This document shows positions 19,352 through 29,306 of a stretch of 64,000 nucleotides of DNA, piece after piece. Position numbers and translations under genes: made by a program. The stretch spans positions 744,001 to 808,000 of the forward strand of contig CP119321.1 of assembly GCA_029202445.1 (NCBI GenBank), in the 5' to 3' direction. A model generated the notes under the pieces. The model saw only the letters and a list, made by a program, of their open reading frames with translations, ran no database searches and was not told the origin of the DNA. The stretch's first letter is position 1. Every line of letters begins with the position of its first letter. This DNA is from Candidatus Microbacterium phytovorans. Lineage in GTDB: Bacteria > Actinomycetota > Actinomycetes > Actinomycetales > Microbacteriaceae.

Positions 19352-22300
19352 GCCGTGACCTCTCGTTCGGCCGCGTACTCCTGCAGACTCTTCACGGCAA
19401 AGCCCTCACGCAGCACCGGCAGTGCGCTGACAGCGGCGCCGAGGACCGCCATCGTCGTGAACAGCGCCTTGTCGGCGGCCACTGCGGCGGCCCGGATCTC
19501 GTAGCCGTCGGCCCGGGCGATCCCGCCCGACGGGGTGTTCACGACGATGTCGATCTCGCCCGCGTTGATGAGGTCGACGACGTTGCGCTCCCCCGTCTGC
19601 TGCGTTGCCGAGTACTTGTTCACGACGTCAACGCGGATGCCGTTGCGCGCGAGGATCTCCGCGGTGCCCTCCGTGGCGATCAGTCGGAACCCGAGCTCCT
19701 GCAGTCGGTGGGCGGGCAGGATGACGGCGCGCTTGTCGTCGTCGGCGACAGAGAGGAACACGGTCCCCTCCGTCGGCATACCGCCGTAGGCCGCCGCCTG
19801 GCTCTTTGCGAAGGCCGTCGGGAAGTCGCGGTCGATTCCCATGACCTCGCCCGTGGAGCGCATCTCCGGCCCGAGCACCGAGTCGACCGTGTGGCCGTCG
19901 GCCGTGCGGAACCGCTTGAACGGCAGCACGGCCTCCTTGACGGCCACCGGGGCGTCGAGTGGTACACGGGAACCGTCGTCCTGCGGCAGCAGGCCCTCAG
20001 CCTTGAGTTCGGCGATGGTCGACCCCGCCATGATGCGGCTGGCCGCCTTCGCCAGGGGGATGCCGAGCGCCTTGGAGACGAACGGAACCGTCCGCGAGGC
20101 GCGGGGGTTGGCCTCGATGACGTAGAGCACGCCGGCCGAGACGGCGAACTGCACGTTCAGGAGCCCTCGCACCCCGACGCCCTCCGCGATCGCGAGCGTC
20201 GCGGTGCGCACCCGATCGATCTCGGTGCGGCCGAGGGACACCGGTGGAAGGGTGCACGACGAGTCGCCGGAGTGGATGCCGGCTTCCTCGAGGTGCTCCA
20301 TGACGCCGCCGATGTAGAGCTCGTGTCCGTCGTAGAGCGCGTCGACGTCGAGCTCGATCGCATCGTCGAGGAACCGGTCGACGAGGAGCGGCTTGCCTTC
20401 CTCGATGACGACTTCGCCCGCGGTGCGGACGAAGTAGTCGCGGAGGCTCTCGGTGTCGTAGACGATCTCCATGCCGCGTCCGCCGAGCACGAAGCTCGGA
20501 CGCACGAGCACGGGGTACCCGATCTCCTCGGCGATGGCGACGGCTCCCGCCTCGTCGATCGCCGTGTCGTGCCGCGGCGCCACGAGCCCGGCACGGTCGA
20601 GGAGCTGGGAGAACAGCTCGCGCTCCTCCGCGATGTCGATCGCGGCCGGGCTCGTTCCGAGGATCGTGTATCCGGCATCCTCGATGCCCTTCGCGAGCCC
20701 CAGCGGCGTCTGGCCGCCCAGCTGGCAGACCACGCCGTGGATCGTGCCCGACTGCGACTCGGCGTGCAGCACCTCGAGCACGTCTTCCAGGGTGAGCGGC
20801 TCGAAGTACAGGCGGTCGCTCGTGTCGTAGTCGGTCGAGACGGTTTCGGGATTGCAGTTGACCATGATGGTCTCGAAACCGGCATCCGACAGGGCGAACG
20901 ACGCGTGCACGCACGAGTAGTCGAACTCGACGCCCTGACCGATGCGGTTCGGACCGGAGCCGATGATGACGACCTTGCGCCGCTCGGACGGGGTGACCTC
21001 GGTCTCGGTGTCGTACGAGGAGTAGTGGTACGGGGTGAGGGCGGGGAACTCGCCCGCACACGTGTCGACCGTCTTGTAGACGGGCCGCACGTCCAGACCC
21101 CAGCGGATGCCGCGCACCTCGACCTCGGTGATTCCGCGCAGCTGAGCGATCTGGGCGTCGCTGAATCCGTGCTCCTTGGCGACACGGAGGGTGTCCGCGT
21201 CGAGCTCGGCGGCCTGGCGGATGTACTCGGCGACCTCGTTGATCAGCACCATCTGATCGATGAACCAGGGGTCGATCTTCGTCGACTCGAAGGCCTGCTC
21301 GGCCGTCGCGCCCTTCCGCAGCGCCTGCTGCAGCACGACGATCCGTCCGTCGGTGGGGCGCTGAGCGATCTCCAGGAGTTCCTCGACGGAACGCTCTTCG
21401 GTGCCCCAGTGGAAGCTCGACCCACGCTTCTCGAGCGAACGCAGCGCCTTCTGCAGCGCCGTCGTGTAATTGCGGCCGATGGCCATCGCCTCGCCGACCG
21501 ACTTCATGGTCGTCGTGAGGGTGGTGTCGGCGTTGGGGAACTTCTCGAAGTTGAAACGCGGAACCTTGACGACGACGTAGTCCAGCGTCGGCTCGAAACT
21601 CGCCGGAGTCGCCTGCGTGATGTCGTTGGGGACCTCGTCGAGCCGATAGCCGATCGCGAGTTTCGCGGCGAGCTTCGCGATCGGGAACCCCGTGGCCTTC
21701 GAGGCCAGCGCCGAGGACCGCGACACGCGAGGGTTCATCTCGATGACGATGATGCGGCCCGTGACGGGGTCGACGGCGAACTGGATGTTGCAGCCGCCGG
21801 TGTCGACGCCGACGGCGCGGATGATGTCGATGCCGATGTCGCGCAGCTTCTGGTACTCGCGGTCGGTGAGGGTCAGCGCCGGAGCCACGGTGATCGAGTC
21901 GCCCGTGTGGACCCCGACGGGGTCGACGTTCTCGATCGAGCAGACGACGACCGTGTTGTCGGAGGTGTCGCGCATGAGCTCGAGCTCGTACTCCTTCCAC
22001 CCGAGGATCGACTCCTCCAGCAGCACCTCCGTCGTCGGGGAGTCGCGCAGTCCCGCTCCGCCGATACGGCGCAGATCGTTCTCGTCGTACGCGAACCCGG
22101 AGCCGAGCCCGCCCATCGTGAAGGACGGGCGCACCACCAGCGGATAGCCGAGCTCCGCGGCGCCCGCGAGGAGGTCGTCCATCGTGTGGGCGATGACGCT
22201 GCGCGCGACGTCGGCGCCCGCGTCGAGTACGAGCTGCTTGAAGATCTGGCGGTCTTCGCCCTTGCGGATCGCGTCGACCTTCGCGCCGATGAGCTCGACG

Positions 22301-22635
22301 TCGTACTTCTCGAGGATGCCGCGGTCGTGGAGCGCCATCGCGGCGTTCAGTGCCGTCTGTCCGCCGAGCGTCGGCAGGATGGCATCCGGCTTCTCCTTGG
22401 CGATGATCGTCTCGATCACTTCCGGGGTGATCGGCTCGATGTAGGTGGCGTCGGCGAAGTCCGGGTCGGTCATGATCGTCGCCGGGTTGGAGTTGACGAG
22501 GATGACGCGCACGCCCTCCTCCCGGAGCACCCGGCAGGCCTGGGTTCCGGAGTAGTCGAACTCGCAGGCCTGACCGATGACGATCGGGCCGGAGCCGATG
22601 ACGAGGACGCTGGTGATGTCGTCGCGCTTGGGCAT
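19348..22635 (-). CDS. carB: Carbamoyl-phosphate synthase large subunit
   Basis: CarB makes carbamoyl phosphate from bicarbonate, ATP and ammonia for pyrimidine and arginine synthesis. The 1095-residue protein shows two homologous ATP-grasp halves, each starting with a GSGPxxIGQ motif ([19 protein letters not shown] and [18 protein letters not shown]), and a C-terminal methylglyoxal-synthase-like regulatory domain (about 950-1080, [13 protein letters not shown]). Its start shares one base with the carA stop (TGATG). Length is normal for the family. Confidence 0.98.
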   Translation of the reverse strand: MPKRDDITSVLVIGSGPIVIGQACEFDYSGTQACRVLREEGVRVILVNSNPATIMTDPDFADATYIEPITPEVIETIIAKEKPDAILPTLGGQTALNAAMALHDRGILEKYDVELIGAKVDAIRKGEDRQIFKQLVLDAGADVARSVIAHTMDDLLAGAAELGYPLVVRPSFTMGGLGSGFAYDENDLRRIGGAGLRDSPTTEVLLEESILGWKEYELELMRDTSDNTVVVCSIENVDPVGVHTGDSITVAPALTLTDREYQKLRDIGIDIIRAVGVDTGGCNIQFAVDPVTGRIIVIEMNPRVSRSSALASKATGFPIAKLAAKLAIGYRLDEVPNDITQATPASFEPTLDYVVVKVPRFNFEKFPNADTTLTTTMKSVGEAMAIGRNYTTALQKALRSLEKRGSSFHWGTEERSVEELLEIAQRPTDGRIVVLQQALRKGATAEQAFESTKIDPWFIDQMVLINEVAEYIRQAAELDADTLRVAKEHGFSDAQIAQLRGITEVEVRGIRWGLDVRPVYKTVDTCAGEFPALTPYHYSSYDTETEVTPSERRKVVIIGSGPNRIGQGVEFDYSCVHASFALSDAGFETIMVNCNPETVSTDYDTSDRLYFEPLTLEDVLEVLHAESQSGTIHGVVCQLGGQTPLGLAKGIEDAGYTILGTSPAAIDIAEERELFSQLLDRAGLVAPRHDTAIDEAGAVAIAEEIGYPVLVRPSFVLGGRGMEIVYDTESLRDYFVRTAGEVVIEEGKPLLVDRFLDDAIELDVDALYDGHELYIGGVMEHLEEAGIHSGDSSCTLPPVSLGRTEIDRVRTATLAIAEGVGVRGLLNVQFAVSAGVLYVIEANPRASRTVPFVSKALGIPLAKAASRIMAGSTIAELKAEGLLPQDDGSRVPLDAPVAVKEAVLPFKRFRTADGHTVDSVLGPEMRSTGEVMGIDRDFPTAFAKSQAAAYGGMPTEGTVFLSVADDDKRAVILPAHRLQELGFRLIATEGTAEILARNGIRVDVVNKYSATQQTGERNVVDLINAGEIDIVVNTPSGGIARADGYEIRAAAVAADKALFTTMAVLGAAVSALPVLREGFAVKSLQEYAAEREVTA

Positions 22636-23801
22636 CAGTTGTTGTCCTTCTGGTTCGACACGACCAGCTCCGCGAAGCGGTCGAAGAGGTAGTTGGCGTC
22701 GTGGGGGCCGGCGGCGGCCTCGGGGTGGTACTGCACCGAGAACGCCGGCAGGTCGAGGGCGCGAAGACCCTCGACGACGTTGTCGTTGAGCCCCACGTGG
22801 CTCACTTCCACGCGGCCGTAGCCGTTCGGGCTGTCGACCGTGCCCTCGAGGGGGGCGTCGACGGCGAAGCCGTGGTTGTGGGCCGTGATCTCCACGCGAC
22901 CCGTCTGCTTGTCGAGCACGGGCTGGTTGATGCCCCGGTGACCGAAGGGCAGCTTGTAGGTGCCGAACCCGAGCGCGCGCCCGAGGAGCTGGTTGCCGAA
23001 GCAGATGCCGAAGAACGGCAGGCGGTCATCGAGCACCGCTCGCAGGAGCGACACGTGGTCGTCGGAGGCGGCGGGGTCGCCGGGACCGTTGGAGTAGAAC
23101 ACCGCGACCGGGTCGATCGCGCGGATGTCGTCGATCGTGACGCTCTGCGGGAGCACGTGCACCTCGAAGCCGCGGGCGGCGAGGTTGAGCACCGTGGCCT
23201 GCTTGACGCCCAAGTCGAGGACGGCGAGGTTTCCGAGACGCGGCACACCTTCGGCCGCCGGCGTCACCTCAGGAGCGGAGACCGAGACCTCCGCCGACAG
23301 GTTGCGTCCCGACATCTGCGGCGCCTCGCGGACGATCCGCAGCTGCTCCTCCGCATCGATCGCCGCGGCGTCGCCCGAGAAGATAGCGCCGCGCATGCTG
23401 CCGGCCGACCGGAGGACGCGCGTGACGGCGCGCGTGTCGATGCCGCTGATGCCGACGATCCCGTCGCGCTCCAGGGCGTCGTCGAGCGACTCTTCGGAGC
23501 GCCAGTTCGACACGACGCGCGAGGGGTCGCGGACGATGTAGCCCGAGACCCAGATGCGCCGCGACTCGACGTCTTCGGTGTTCATCCCGGTGTTGCCGAT
23601 GTGCGGAGCGGTCTGCAGCACGATCTGACCCGCGTACGACGGGTCCGTGAGGGTCTCCTGGTAGCCGGTCATTCCCGTCGCGAAGACGACCTCGCCCAGC
23701 GTGGTGCCGCGCGCGCCGTAGGCACGCCCCGGGTGGCGAGAGCCGTCTTCGAGCACGAGGACAGCGGGGTCGAGGGCCGGGGAGAAGGTGGAGCGAGTCA
23801 T
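22635..23801 (-). CDS. carA: Carbamoyl-phosphate synthase small subunit
   Basis: CarA is the glutaminase subunit that feeds ammonia to CarB. The 388-residue protein has the N-terminal CPSase domain ([17 protein letters not shown]) and a class I amidotransferase domain with the catalytic Cys in [12 protein letters not shown] and the His-Glu pair in [13 protein letters not shown]. The ATG at 23801 overlaps the stop of the upstream PH-like gene by 4 bp. Longer in-frame starts lie inside that gene and can be ignored. Confidence 0.97.
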   Translation of the reverse strand: MTRSTFSPALDPAVLVLEDGSRHPGRAYGARGTTLGEVVFATGMTGYQETLTDPSYAGQIVLQTAPHIGNTGMNTEDVESRRIWVSGYIVRDPSRVVSNWRSEESLDDALERDGIVGISGIDTRAVTRVLRSAGSMRGAIFSGDAAAIDAEEQLRIVREAPQMSGRNLSAEVSVSAPEVTPAAEGVPRLGNLAVLDLGVKQATVLNLAARGFEVHVLPQSVTIDDIRAIDPVAVFYSNGPGDPAASDDHVSLLRAVLDDRLPFFGICFGNQLLGRALGFGTYKLPFGHRGINQPVLDKQTGRVEITAHNHGFAVDAPLEGTVDSPNGYGRVEVSHVGLNDNVVEGLRALDLPAFSVQYHPEAAAGPHDANYLFDRFAELVVSNQKDNN

Positions 23802-24319
23802 GCGTCGGGTCCCGTCGGAGTCGTCGAGGTCGGGGCGGAGAGGATGCCGGATACGGCATCGGTGAGGGCGCCGGCGGAGGCGTCCTGTGGTCTGAGGTAT
23901 GTGTCGGCGACGGTGTCGTCGCTCGTGCGCCAGCTGACGCGGACGAGTCCGTCGCGTTCGACGACGCGGTCGATTGCGACCGTCGCACGTCCGACCGACA
24001 CCAGCGCCTCCCGGGTGAGGAACAGGCGGGGCTGCCCGGTGAGATCGAGCGCGACACCGGCATCGGTGACCGTCACATCGACGCGCGAACGGAAGCCGAG
24101 TCCGCGGATGGCGAGACGCTCCAGCGGCTGCTCGTGCGCCGTCGTGGCGACGTAGAAGCCGGAGAAGACGGCGATCACGTCGGCATCCGCGGGGATCTCC
24201 CCCGTCGGTGCCGCGATACCGCTGTCGCGACGCGCGCGTCGTCGCCACGCCCACACCCCGGCTGCGACCAGCAGCACCGCGAAGGCAGCGATGATCACGA
24301 GCGCGAGTTCGCGGGTCAT
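23798..24319 (-). CDS. Membrane-anchored PH-like domain protein of the pyr operon
   Basis: This 173-residue protein has one N-terminal transmembrane helix (about residues 5-24), a short basic stretch and then a predicted all-beta domain of the bacterial PH-like type with the element [15 protein letters not shown] gene of this kind sits between pyrC and carA in many actinobacteria (Rv1382 in M. tuberculosis), with no known function. Its ATG at 24319 overlaps the pyrC stop by 4 bp and its stop overlaps the carA start by 4 bp, so it is made together with the pyrimidine enzymes. Confidence 0.85.
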   Translation of the reverse strand: MTRELALVIIAAFAVLLVAAGVWAWRRRARRDSGIAAPTGEIPADADVIAVFSGFYVATTAHEQPLERLAIRGLGFRSRVDVTVTDAGVALDLTGQPRLFLTREALVSVGRATVAIDRVVERDGLVRVSWRTSDDTVADTYLRPQDASAGALTDAVSGILSAPTSTTPTGPDA

Positions 24320-25641
24320 GCGGACACCTCCGCCAGATCCACGACGGCGCCGTCGGCGACGGTGACCGTGCCGCGGAAGAAGGTCCAGCGCACGGAGCCG
24401 GGGAGCTCCCGTCCGAGGTAGGGCGAGTTGGCGCTGCGACCGTGGAGGTCGTCGCGACCGAACGGCTGCCGTGCGGCCGGGTCGTAGAGCACGAGGGAAG
24501 CCGGCGCGCCGACGGCGAGGTCGGTGCCGGCGTGATCGAGGCGGCCGATGCGGGCCGGAGCGGTCGACATGACGCGCGCCACGTCGTCCCAGGTGAGCAT
24601 CCCCGTCTCGACCATCGCCAGGTGCACGACGCGCAGCGCGGACTCGAGTCCGACCATGCCGTTGGCGGCGGCCTGCCACTCGCAGCTCTTGGATTCGGCG
24701 GGATGCGGCGCGTGGTCGGTTGCGACGATGTCGATGGTGCCGTCGGCCAGCCCTTCCCGCACCGCCTGGACGTCCTCGTCTCGGCGCAGAGGCGGGTTCA
24801 CCTTGAAACGTGCGTCGTAGCCGCGCACCAGCTCTTCCGTGAGGAGCAGGTGATGGGGCGTGACCTCGGCGGTCACGTTCACGCCGCGCTTCTTGGCCCA
24901 TCGGATGATGTCGACGGAACCGGCCGTGGACAGATGGCAGACATGCAACCGCGAGCCGACGTGCTCGGCGAGCAGCACGTCGCGCGCGATGATCGATTCC
25001 TCCGCGACCGCAGGCCATCCCGCGAGCCCGAGCTCGGCGGAGACGGTGCCCTCGTTCATCTGCGCGCCCTCGGTGAGGCGCGGGTCCTGCGCGTGCTGGG
25101 CGACGACACCGTCGAACGCCTTCACGTACTCGAGGGCGCGCCGCATGATGAGCGGGTCGAAGACGCAGAAGCCGTCGTCACTGAAGACGCGCACAGCTGC
25201 GCGAGAGGATGCCATGGCGCCGATCTCGGCGAGGCGTTCGCCCCTCTGCCCGACCGTGACGGCGCCGATCGGCTGCACGTGGACGTATCCCGCTGCTTCG
25301 CCGAGGGCCAGCTCCTGCTCGACGACTCCCGCAGTATCGGCGACGGGCGAGGTGTTCGGCATCGCGAACACCGTCGTGTACCCGCCCGCCGCTGCCGCGC
25401 GCGAGCCCGTGAGGATCGTCTCCGACGCTTCGTACCCCGGCTCGCGGAGGTGGGTGTGCAGATCGACGAGCCCCGGCAGGGCGATCAGGCCATCGGCGTC
25501 GACGACGGTGGCGCCGTCTGGCTGCAGGCCGTCGCCGATCTCGGCGATGCGTCCGTCGCCGATCAGGATGTCGGTCGCCGCGCCGCCCTGGATACGCGCA
25601 CCGCGGATGAGGACGGGGCCCTCGGCGTCTCGACGGGTCAT
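24316..25641 (-). CDS. pyrC: Dihydroorotase
   Basis: PyrC reversibly cyclises carbamoyl aspartate to dihydroorotate. The 441-residue protein is a class I dihydroorotase: metal-binding [10 protein letters not shown] near residue 60, the [10 protein letters not shown] motif, and [12 protein letters not shown] containing the catalytic Asp and the lid region. It is coupled by 4-bp overlaps to pyrB upstream and the PH-like gene downstream. Confidence 0.97.
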   Translation of the reverse strand: MTRRDAEGPVLIRGARIQGGAATDILIGDGRIAEIGDGLQPDGATVVDADGLIALPGLVDLHTHLREPGYEASETILTGSRAAAAGGYTTVFAMPNTSPVADTAGVVEQELALGEAAGYVHVQPIGAVTVGQRGERLAEIGAMASSRAAVRVFSDDGFCVFDPLIMRRALEYVKAFDGVVAQHAQDPRLTEGAQMNEGTVSAELGLAGWPAVAEESIIARDVLLAEHVGSRLHVCHLSTAGSVDIIRWAKKRGVNVTAEVTPHHLLLTEELVRGYDARFKVNPPLRRDEDVQAVREGLADGTIDIVATDHAPHPAESKSCEWQAAANGMVGLESALRVVHLAMVETGMLTWDDVARVMSTAPARIGRLDHAGTDLAVGAPASLVLYDPAARQPFGRDDLHGRSANSPYLGRELPGSVRWTFFRGTVTVADGAVVDLAEVSA

Positions 25642-26609
25642 CGGGCATCCTCCTCGGCGGTGGGTTCGGTGCGTTCGCCGGACAGCAGCAGGTACAGCGC
25701 CGCCATGCGCACCGACACGCCGTTGGCGACCTGCTCGAGCACGGTCGATCGCGGCGAATCGGCGGCGTCGGCGGAGATCTCCAGACCTCTGTTCATGGGT
25801 CCGGGGTGCATGACAATGCTACCTTCCGGCAGCGACGCGAGGCGCCGGGCATCGAGACCCCAGCGACGCGAATACTCCCGTTCAGTGGGGAAATAGGCCG
25901 CGTTCATCCGCTCGAGTTGGATGCGGAGCATCATGACGGCGTCGGGTGAATCGGACAGGGCCTCGTCGAGGTCGTACCGGATCGTGACCGGCCACGCCGA
26001 GACGTCCTGGGGAACGAGGGTGGGCGGCGCCACCAGCGTCACGCGCGCGCCCAGGCTCGTGAGGAGCCACACGTTGGAGCGGGCGACCCGCGAGTGCAGC
26101 ACGTCGCCGACGATCGTGACGTGGATGCCGTCGAGGTCACGGCCGCGGCTCTCGTCGCCGAACGTGCGCTTGCGGATCGTGAAGGCGTCCAGCAGGGCCT
26201 GCGTCGGGTGCTCGTGCGTGCCGTCTCCCGCGTTCACGACGCCCGCCGAGATCCAGCCACTCGTCGCCAGGGTGTGCGGCGCGCCGGATGCGCCGTGGCG
26301 GATGACGACGGCATCCGCGCCCATCGCCTGCAGGGTCTGGGCCGTGTCCTGCAGCGACTCCCCCTTCGAGACCGACGAGCCCTTCGCGGAGAAGTTGATG
26401 ACATCGGCGGAGAGCCGCTTGGCGGCCGCCTCGAAGGAGATGCGGGTGCGCGTGGAGTCCTCGAAGAAGAGGTTCACGACCGTCTTGCCGCGCAGCGTCG
26501 GGAGCTTGCGGATCTCGCGTGACTGCGTGTCGCGCATGTCTTCGGCGACATCGAGGATGCGGAGGGCGTCGTCGCGGGTGAGGGTCTTCGTGTCGAGCAG
26601 GTGCCTCAT
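25638..26609 (-). CDS. pyrB: Aspartate carbamoyltransferase catalytic subunit
   Basis: PyrB joins carbamoyl phosphate and aspartate, the committed step of pyrimidine synthesis. The 323-residue protein contains the carbamoyl-phosphate-binding [13 protein letters not shown], the [11 protein letters not shown] substrate motif, and [12 protein letters not shown] near the C terminus. There is no pyrI gene, as is usual in actinobacteria, so control is expected through PyrR rather than a regulatory subunit. It overlaps pyrR by 4 bp. Confidence 0.97.
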   Translation of the reverse strand: MRHLLDTKTLTRDDALRILDVAEDMRDTQSREIRKLPTLRGKTVVNLFFEDSTRTRISFEAAAKRLSADVINFSAKGSSVSKGESLQDTAQTLQAMGADAVVIRHGASGAPHTLATSGWISAGVVNAGDGTHEHPTQALLDAFTIRKRTFGDESRGRDLDGIHVTIVGDVLHSRVARSNVWLLTSLGARVTLVAPPTLVPQDVSAWPVTIRYDLDEALSDSPDAVMMLRIQLERMNAAYFPTEREYSRRWGLDARRLASLPEGSIVMHPGPMNRGLEISADAADSPRSTVLEQVANGVSVRMAALYLLLSGERTEPTAEEDAR

Positions 26610-27136
26610 GACTCGATCGTCACCTCCTCGACGCCGTCGACATCGGCGACGCGGACGTTGACGCGCTCGTCCCGCCCGCTCGGCAGGTTCTTGCCGACGA
26701 AGTCCGGACGTATCGGCAGCTCGCGATGTCCTCGGTCCACGAGGATCGCCAGGCGCACCGCCGCGGGTCGTCCGATGTCGCTCAGGGCGTCGAGTGCGGC
26801 GCGGATCGACCGTCCGGAGAAGAGCACGTCGTCCACGAGGACGACCGTGCGCCCGTCGACTCCGCCCGGCGGAATCTGCGTGGGATGCGGCGTCCTGGTC
26901 GGATTGCGGTGCAGATCGTCGCGGTACATCGTGACGTCGAGGGCACCCACCGGAACGGCGTGTCCGGAGAGCTCCGCGATGAGAGCCGAGATGCGTTCGG
27001 CGAGGGTGACGCCTCGTGTCGGGATGCCGAGGAGTACCAGGCCCTCGGGCCCCTTGTTGGACTCGAGGATCTCGTGGGAGATCCGAGTCAGTGCCCGGGC
27101 GATGTCGGCGCCGTGCAGCACGGTTCGCGTGCTCAT
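26606..27136 (-). CDS. pyrR: Pyrimidine operon RNA-binding regulator PyrR
   Basis: PyrR is a phosphoribosyltransferase-fold protein that binds the pyr leader RNA when UMP or UTP is high and also has uracil phosphoribosyltransferase activity. The 176-residue protein has the PRPP-binding loop [18 protein letters not shown] and an N-terminal IVERTRISHEI-like helix ([13 protein letters not shown]). I chose the ATG at 27136 (MSTRTVLHG); an 8-codon upstream extension would place the start inside the RNA loop. The leader immediately upstream carries a PyrR-binding loop that overlaps the ribosome-binding site, so autogenous translational repression is likely. Confidence 0.95.
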   Translation of the reverse strand: MSTRTVLHGADIARALTRISHEILESNKGPEGLVLLGIPTRGVTLAERISALIAELSGHAVPVGALDVTMYRDDLHRNPTRTPHPTQIPPGGVDGRTVVLVDDVLFSGRSIRAALDALSDIGRPAAVRLAILVDRGHRELPIRPDFVGKNLPSGRDERVNVRVADVDGVEEVTIES

Positions 27137-27142
27137 CCGCCG

Positions 27143-27176
27143 CTCCCTTCTCCGCCTCACAGGACGGTGTTAAAGG
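27143..27176 (-). promoter_or_regulatory. PyrR-binding RNA loop overlapping pyrR ribosome-binding site
   Basis: The transcript of this segment contains the core CCGUC-CUGUGA-GGCGG, a 5-bp stem (27163-27167 with 27152-27156) closed by the hexaloop CUGUGA, which fits the PyrR-binding consensus CNGNGA. A purine-rich GAGAAGG follows the upper stem and can pair with an upstream CCUUU to form the lower stem, as in the Bacillus and mycobacterial binding loops. GGAGAAGGGAG also serves as the pyrR ribosome-binding site, so PyrR bound here would block translation of the whole pyr operon. Confidence 0.75.
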
Positions 27177-27197
27177 TTGCTGTGGTTCGGGACCACT

Positions 27198-27626
27198 CTA
27201 GCGGACCGTGGCGGCCTCCGCCGTCGGGGTGAGTACCGCGCGGACTCCCGCGCGGGAGAGCATGAGCACGACGATGAGGCCCGTCACGGCGAAGAAGCCG
27301 CCGAGGCGCACGGCATCGCCGAAGACCGTGTCGACGGCCCACAGGACGAGCAGTTTGCTTCCGGGAAGAACCAGAACGAGCGTCGCGATCGCCACGATGC
27401 GCGGCAGAACGCGGTCCGCAGACCGGATGCGCCCCACGACGGCCTTCTTCACGACGAGGACCACCTCGAGGATGACCTTCAGCAGCACGGCCGTGAGCAG
27501 GGTGAGGACGAAACTCTCCGAGAGGACCTCGGGGAGGAACTGGACGGTCAGAGCGAGCACCACCACGTAGACGAAGACGTCCACGACATCGATCGGCTGG
27601 ATGAGCCGCGGACGGGTGGCGCGCAC
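27198..27626 (-). CDS. Small integral membrane protein, function unknown
   Basis: This 142-residue protein is mostly hydrophobic, with about four membrane-spanning segments (near residues 14-33, 35-58, 74-94 and 104-126). Two basic residues in VVKKAVVGRIRSADR form a likely cytoplasmic loop. I do not recognise a functional motif. I chose the GTG at 27626, 23 bp after the stop of the MBL-Rieske gene, preceded by a GGGGGA stretch; the open frame continues upstream inside that gene. Position suggests co-transcription with the MBL-Rieske gene. It ends 61 bp before pyrR. Confidence 0.75.
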   Translation of the reverse strand: MRATRPRLIQPIDVVDVFVYVVVLALTVQFLPEVLSESFVLTLLTAVLLKVILEVVLVVKKAVVGRIRSADRVLPRIVAIATLVLVLPGSKLLVLWAVDTVFGDAVRLGGFFAVTGLIVVLMLSRAGVRAVLTPTAEAATVR

Positions 27627-27649
27627 GATGTCCCCCGGTTCCTGTCGCG

Positions 27650-29227
27650 TCAGGCCGCGGGTTGGGTGGCCGACTCGGTGAGCCCGCCGTCGACCGAGCG
27701 GCTGGCCCGGATGGGATGACCCGGCGTGGTGAGGCAGGTGCCCGTCGCCAGATCCCACTTCCAGTCGTGCAGAGCGCATGTCAGGACGCCGTCTTCCACC
27801 TTGCCGGTCTTCGTCAGATCCGCGCGCAGATGCGGGCACCGGCGCTGGACCGTCCATTCGCCGATCTCGGCATCCTCGGTCTGGTCGGTCTGCTCGGCGT
27901 ACCAGTTCTCGACGTACTCGATGCGGTCGCGCGAGAGGCATTTGAGGAAGGTCGTGAGGAACTCGTTGAACTTGCCGCTGCGTCCCACCTCGAACTGCAT
28001 CGACAGGAAAATGGAGTTCGACCAGTCGATCTCGCCGTCGGCGATGTTCGTCGAGACGAGGTCGGCGGGGATCGTGTACCAGTAGATGCACTCCTCCCCC
28101 GCGTACTCGCGCACTTTGGCCTTGGGGAAGTCCACGACCATGTCCAGCTCGCCGATCCGGAACCTGACGTTGCCTCCGACACCCGTGCGGATCGTCCGCG
28201 CGCGGCGAAGGAGCGGCTCCCACCACTCCTTGATGGCCTGCAGCATCTCGTCGGGCGGCAGGACGGCGGCTCGCGTGGCCTCTTCAGCGCGCACTTCGGC
28301 CTGGCGGCTGTCGCGCTGCTCCGCGAGGTAGGCCCACTTGTCGTCGAATACGCGATCGATCTCGGCCTCCGTGTACAAGGTCTGCGTCACCGTGACGGCC
28401 CCGTCGACGAGGTCGACCTGCGTTCCCGGGACGAACTCGTAGCCCTTCTGCTCGGGGCGCAGCTGTCGCATGTGGGCGAGGAACTGGCGCTGATCGGTGA
28501 AGATCGAGTCGTCCTCCTCCCCCCAGCCGTTGTAGCGGAACAGCTCCTCCCGGAGGAACATCGGCGGGCCGGCCATGGGGAAGACGTGCTCGGCGTCGAC
28601 CTTCTCGATGTAGTACATCGCGCGCTTGTTCTGCGCGTCGCGCTTGAGCTGAGCGAAAGTCTGCTTGGAGTCCTGTGGCAGGTCGTAGACCATGGGCCAC
28701 CAGATGGCGCCCGAGACCTGCGTGAAGTAGGCGTCCGGCTTGCTGAACGACAACAGCCGCTCCAGGTCGAGCGGATGCGAGTCGTTCTGATTGAGGACGC
28801 TCGCCGTGCCGTCGTCGACGCTCAGCGAGGAGTCGCCGATCGGCCCGTCGCTCGGAGCGCGCAGCGGCGTGACCATCAGCTTCAGCGGCCCGAACTCCAG
28901 CGGCACCCCGGCCTGGGTGTAGACGATGTTCTCGTAGCCGAGGGCGCGCAGGTCGCGCTCCAGGTCGTCGGTCGGATACTCCGGCAGCAGCACCCGGATG
29001 TCGGTGCGGACGTACCGGCGCAGCAGCGCGGGGTCGAAGTGGTCGCGGTGCCGGTGCGAGATGTAGAGGAAGTCGGCCTTGCCGAACCGCTCCCAGTCGA
29101 GTGCGCGGTTGTCGGGGAATGGGAACCAGGAGCCGAAGAAGCTCGGTCCGATGACGGGGTCGCACAGGATGCTTCCGCCCGCGGTCTCGATGAACATCCC
29201 CGCGTGGCCCAGGCCTGTGATCCGCAT
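27650..29227 (-). CDS. Metallo-beta-lactamase fold protein with C-terminal Rieske domain
   Basis: The 525-residue protein begins with a metallo-beta-lactamase-like domain: the metal motif HRHRDH at residues 58-63 follows strand FLYIS and an N-terminal LGHAGMFIETAGG. The C terminus is a Rieske 2Fe-2S domain with ligands C464, H466, C484 and H487 (CPH-x17-CALH). The combination recalls CMP-N-acetylneuraminate hydroxylases, but there the Rieske domain is N-terminal, whereas here the order is reversed. A middle region of about 150 residues between the domains resembles nothing I can name. An oxygenase or redox role acting on an unknown substrate is inferred. The ATG at 29227 follows GGGAGGG; a 17-residue extension is possible but less likely. 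Confidence 0.85.
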   Translation of the reverse strand: MRITGLGHAGMFIETAGGSILCDPVIGPSFFGSWFPFPDNRALDWERFGKADFLYISHRHRDHFDPALLRRYVRTDIRVLLPEYPTDDLERDLRALGYENIVYTQAGVPLEFGPLKLMVTPLRAPSDGPIGDSSLSVDDGTASVLNQNDSHPLDLERLLSFSKPDAYFTQVSGAIWWPMVYDLPQDSKQTFAQLKRDAQNKRAMYYIEKVDAEHVFPMAGPPMFLREELFRYNGWGEEDDSIFTDQRQFLAHMRQLRPEQKGYEFVPGTQVDLVDGAVTVTQTLYTEAEIDRVFDDKWAYLAEQRDSRQAEVRAEEATRAAVLPPDEMLQAIKEWWEPLLRRARTIRTGVGGNVRFRIGELDMVVDFPKAKVREYAGEECIYWYTIPADLVSTNIADGEIDWSNSIFLSMQFEVGRSGKFNEFLTTFLKCLSRDRIEYVENWYAEQTDQTEDAEIGEWTVQRRCPHLRADLTKTGKVEDGVLTCALHDWKWDLATGTCLTTPGHPIRASRSVDGGLTESATQPAA

Positions 29228-29306
29228 GATTTCCCTCCCGTCGAGCCCGTCGAGTCTACGCGAGGAGAATCTGCGCACCCGGGGATGCCGGCCGTGTCTG
29301 CACGCG

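Noticed and set aside
19708-22692. Plus-strand open frame of 994 codons
   Set aside because: It lies opposite carB and reads as a compositional shadow; the carB frame has full domain support.
22635-24254. A 539-residue version of carA
   Set aside because: The extra residues lie inside the PH-like gene; the ATG at 23801 is coupled to its stop.
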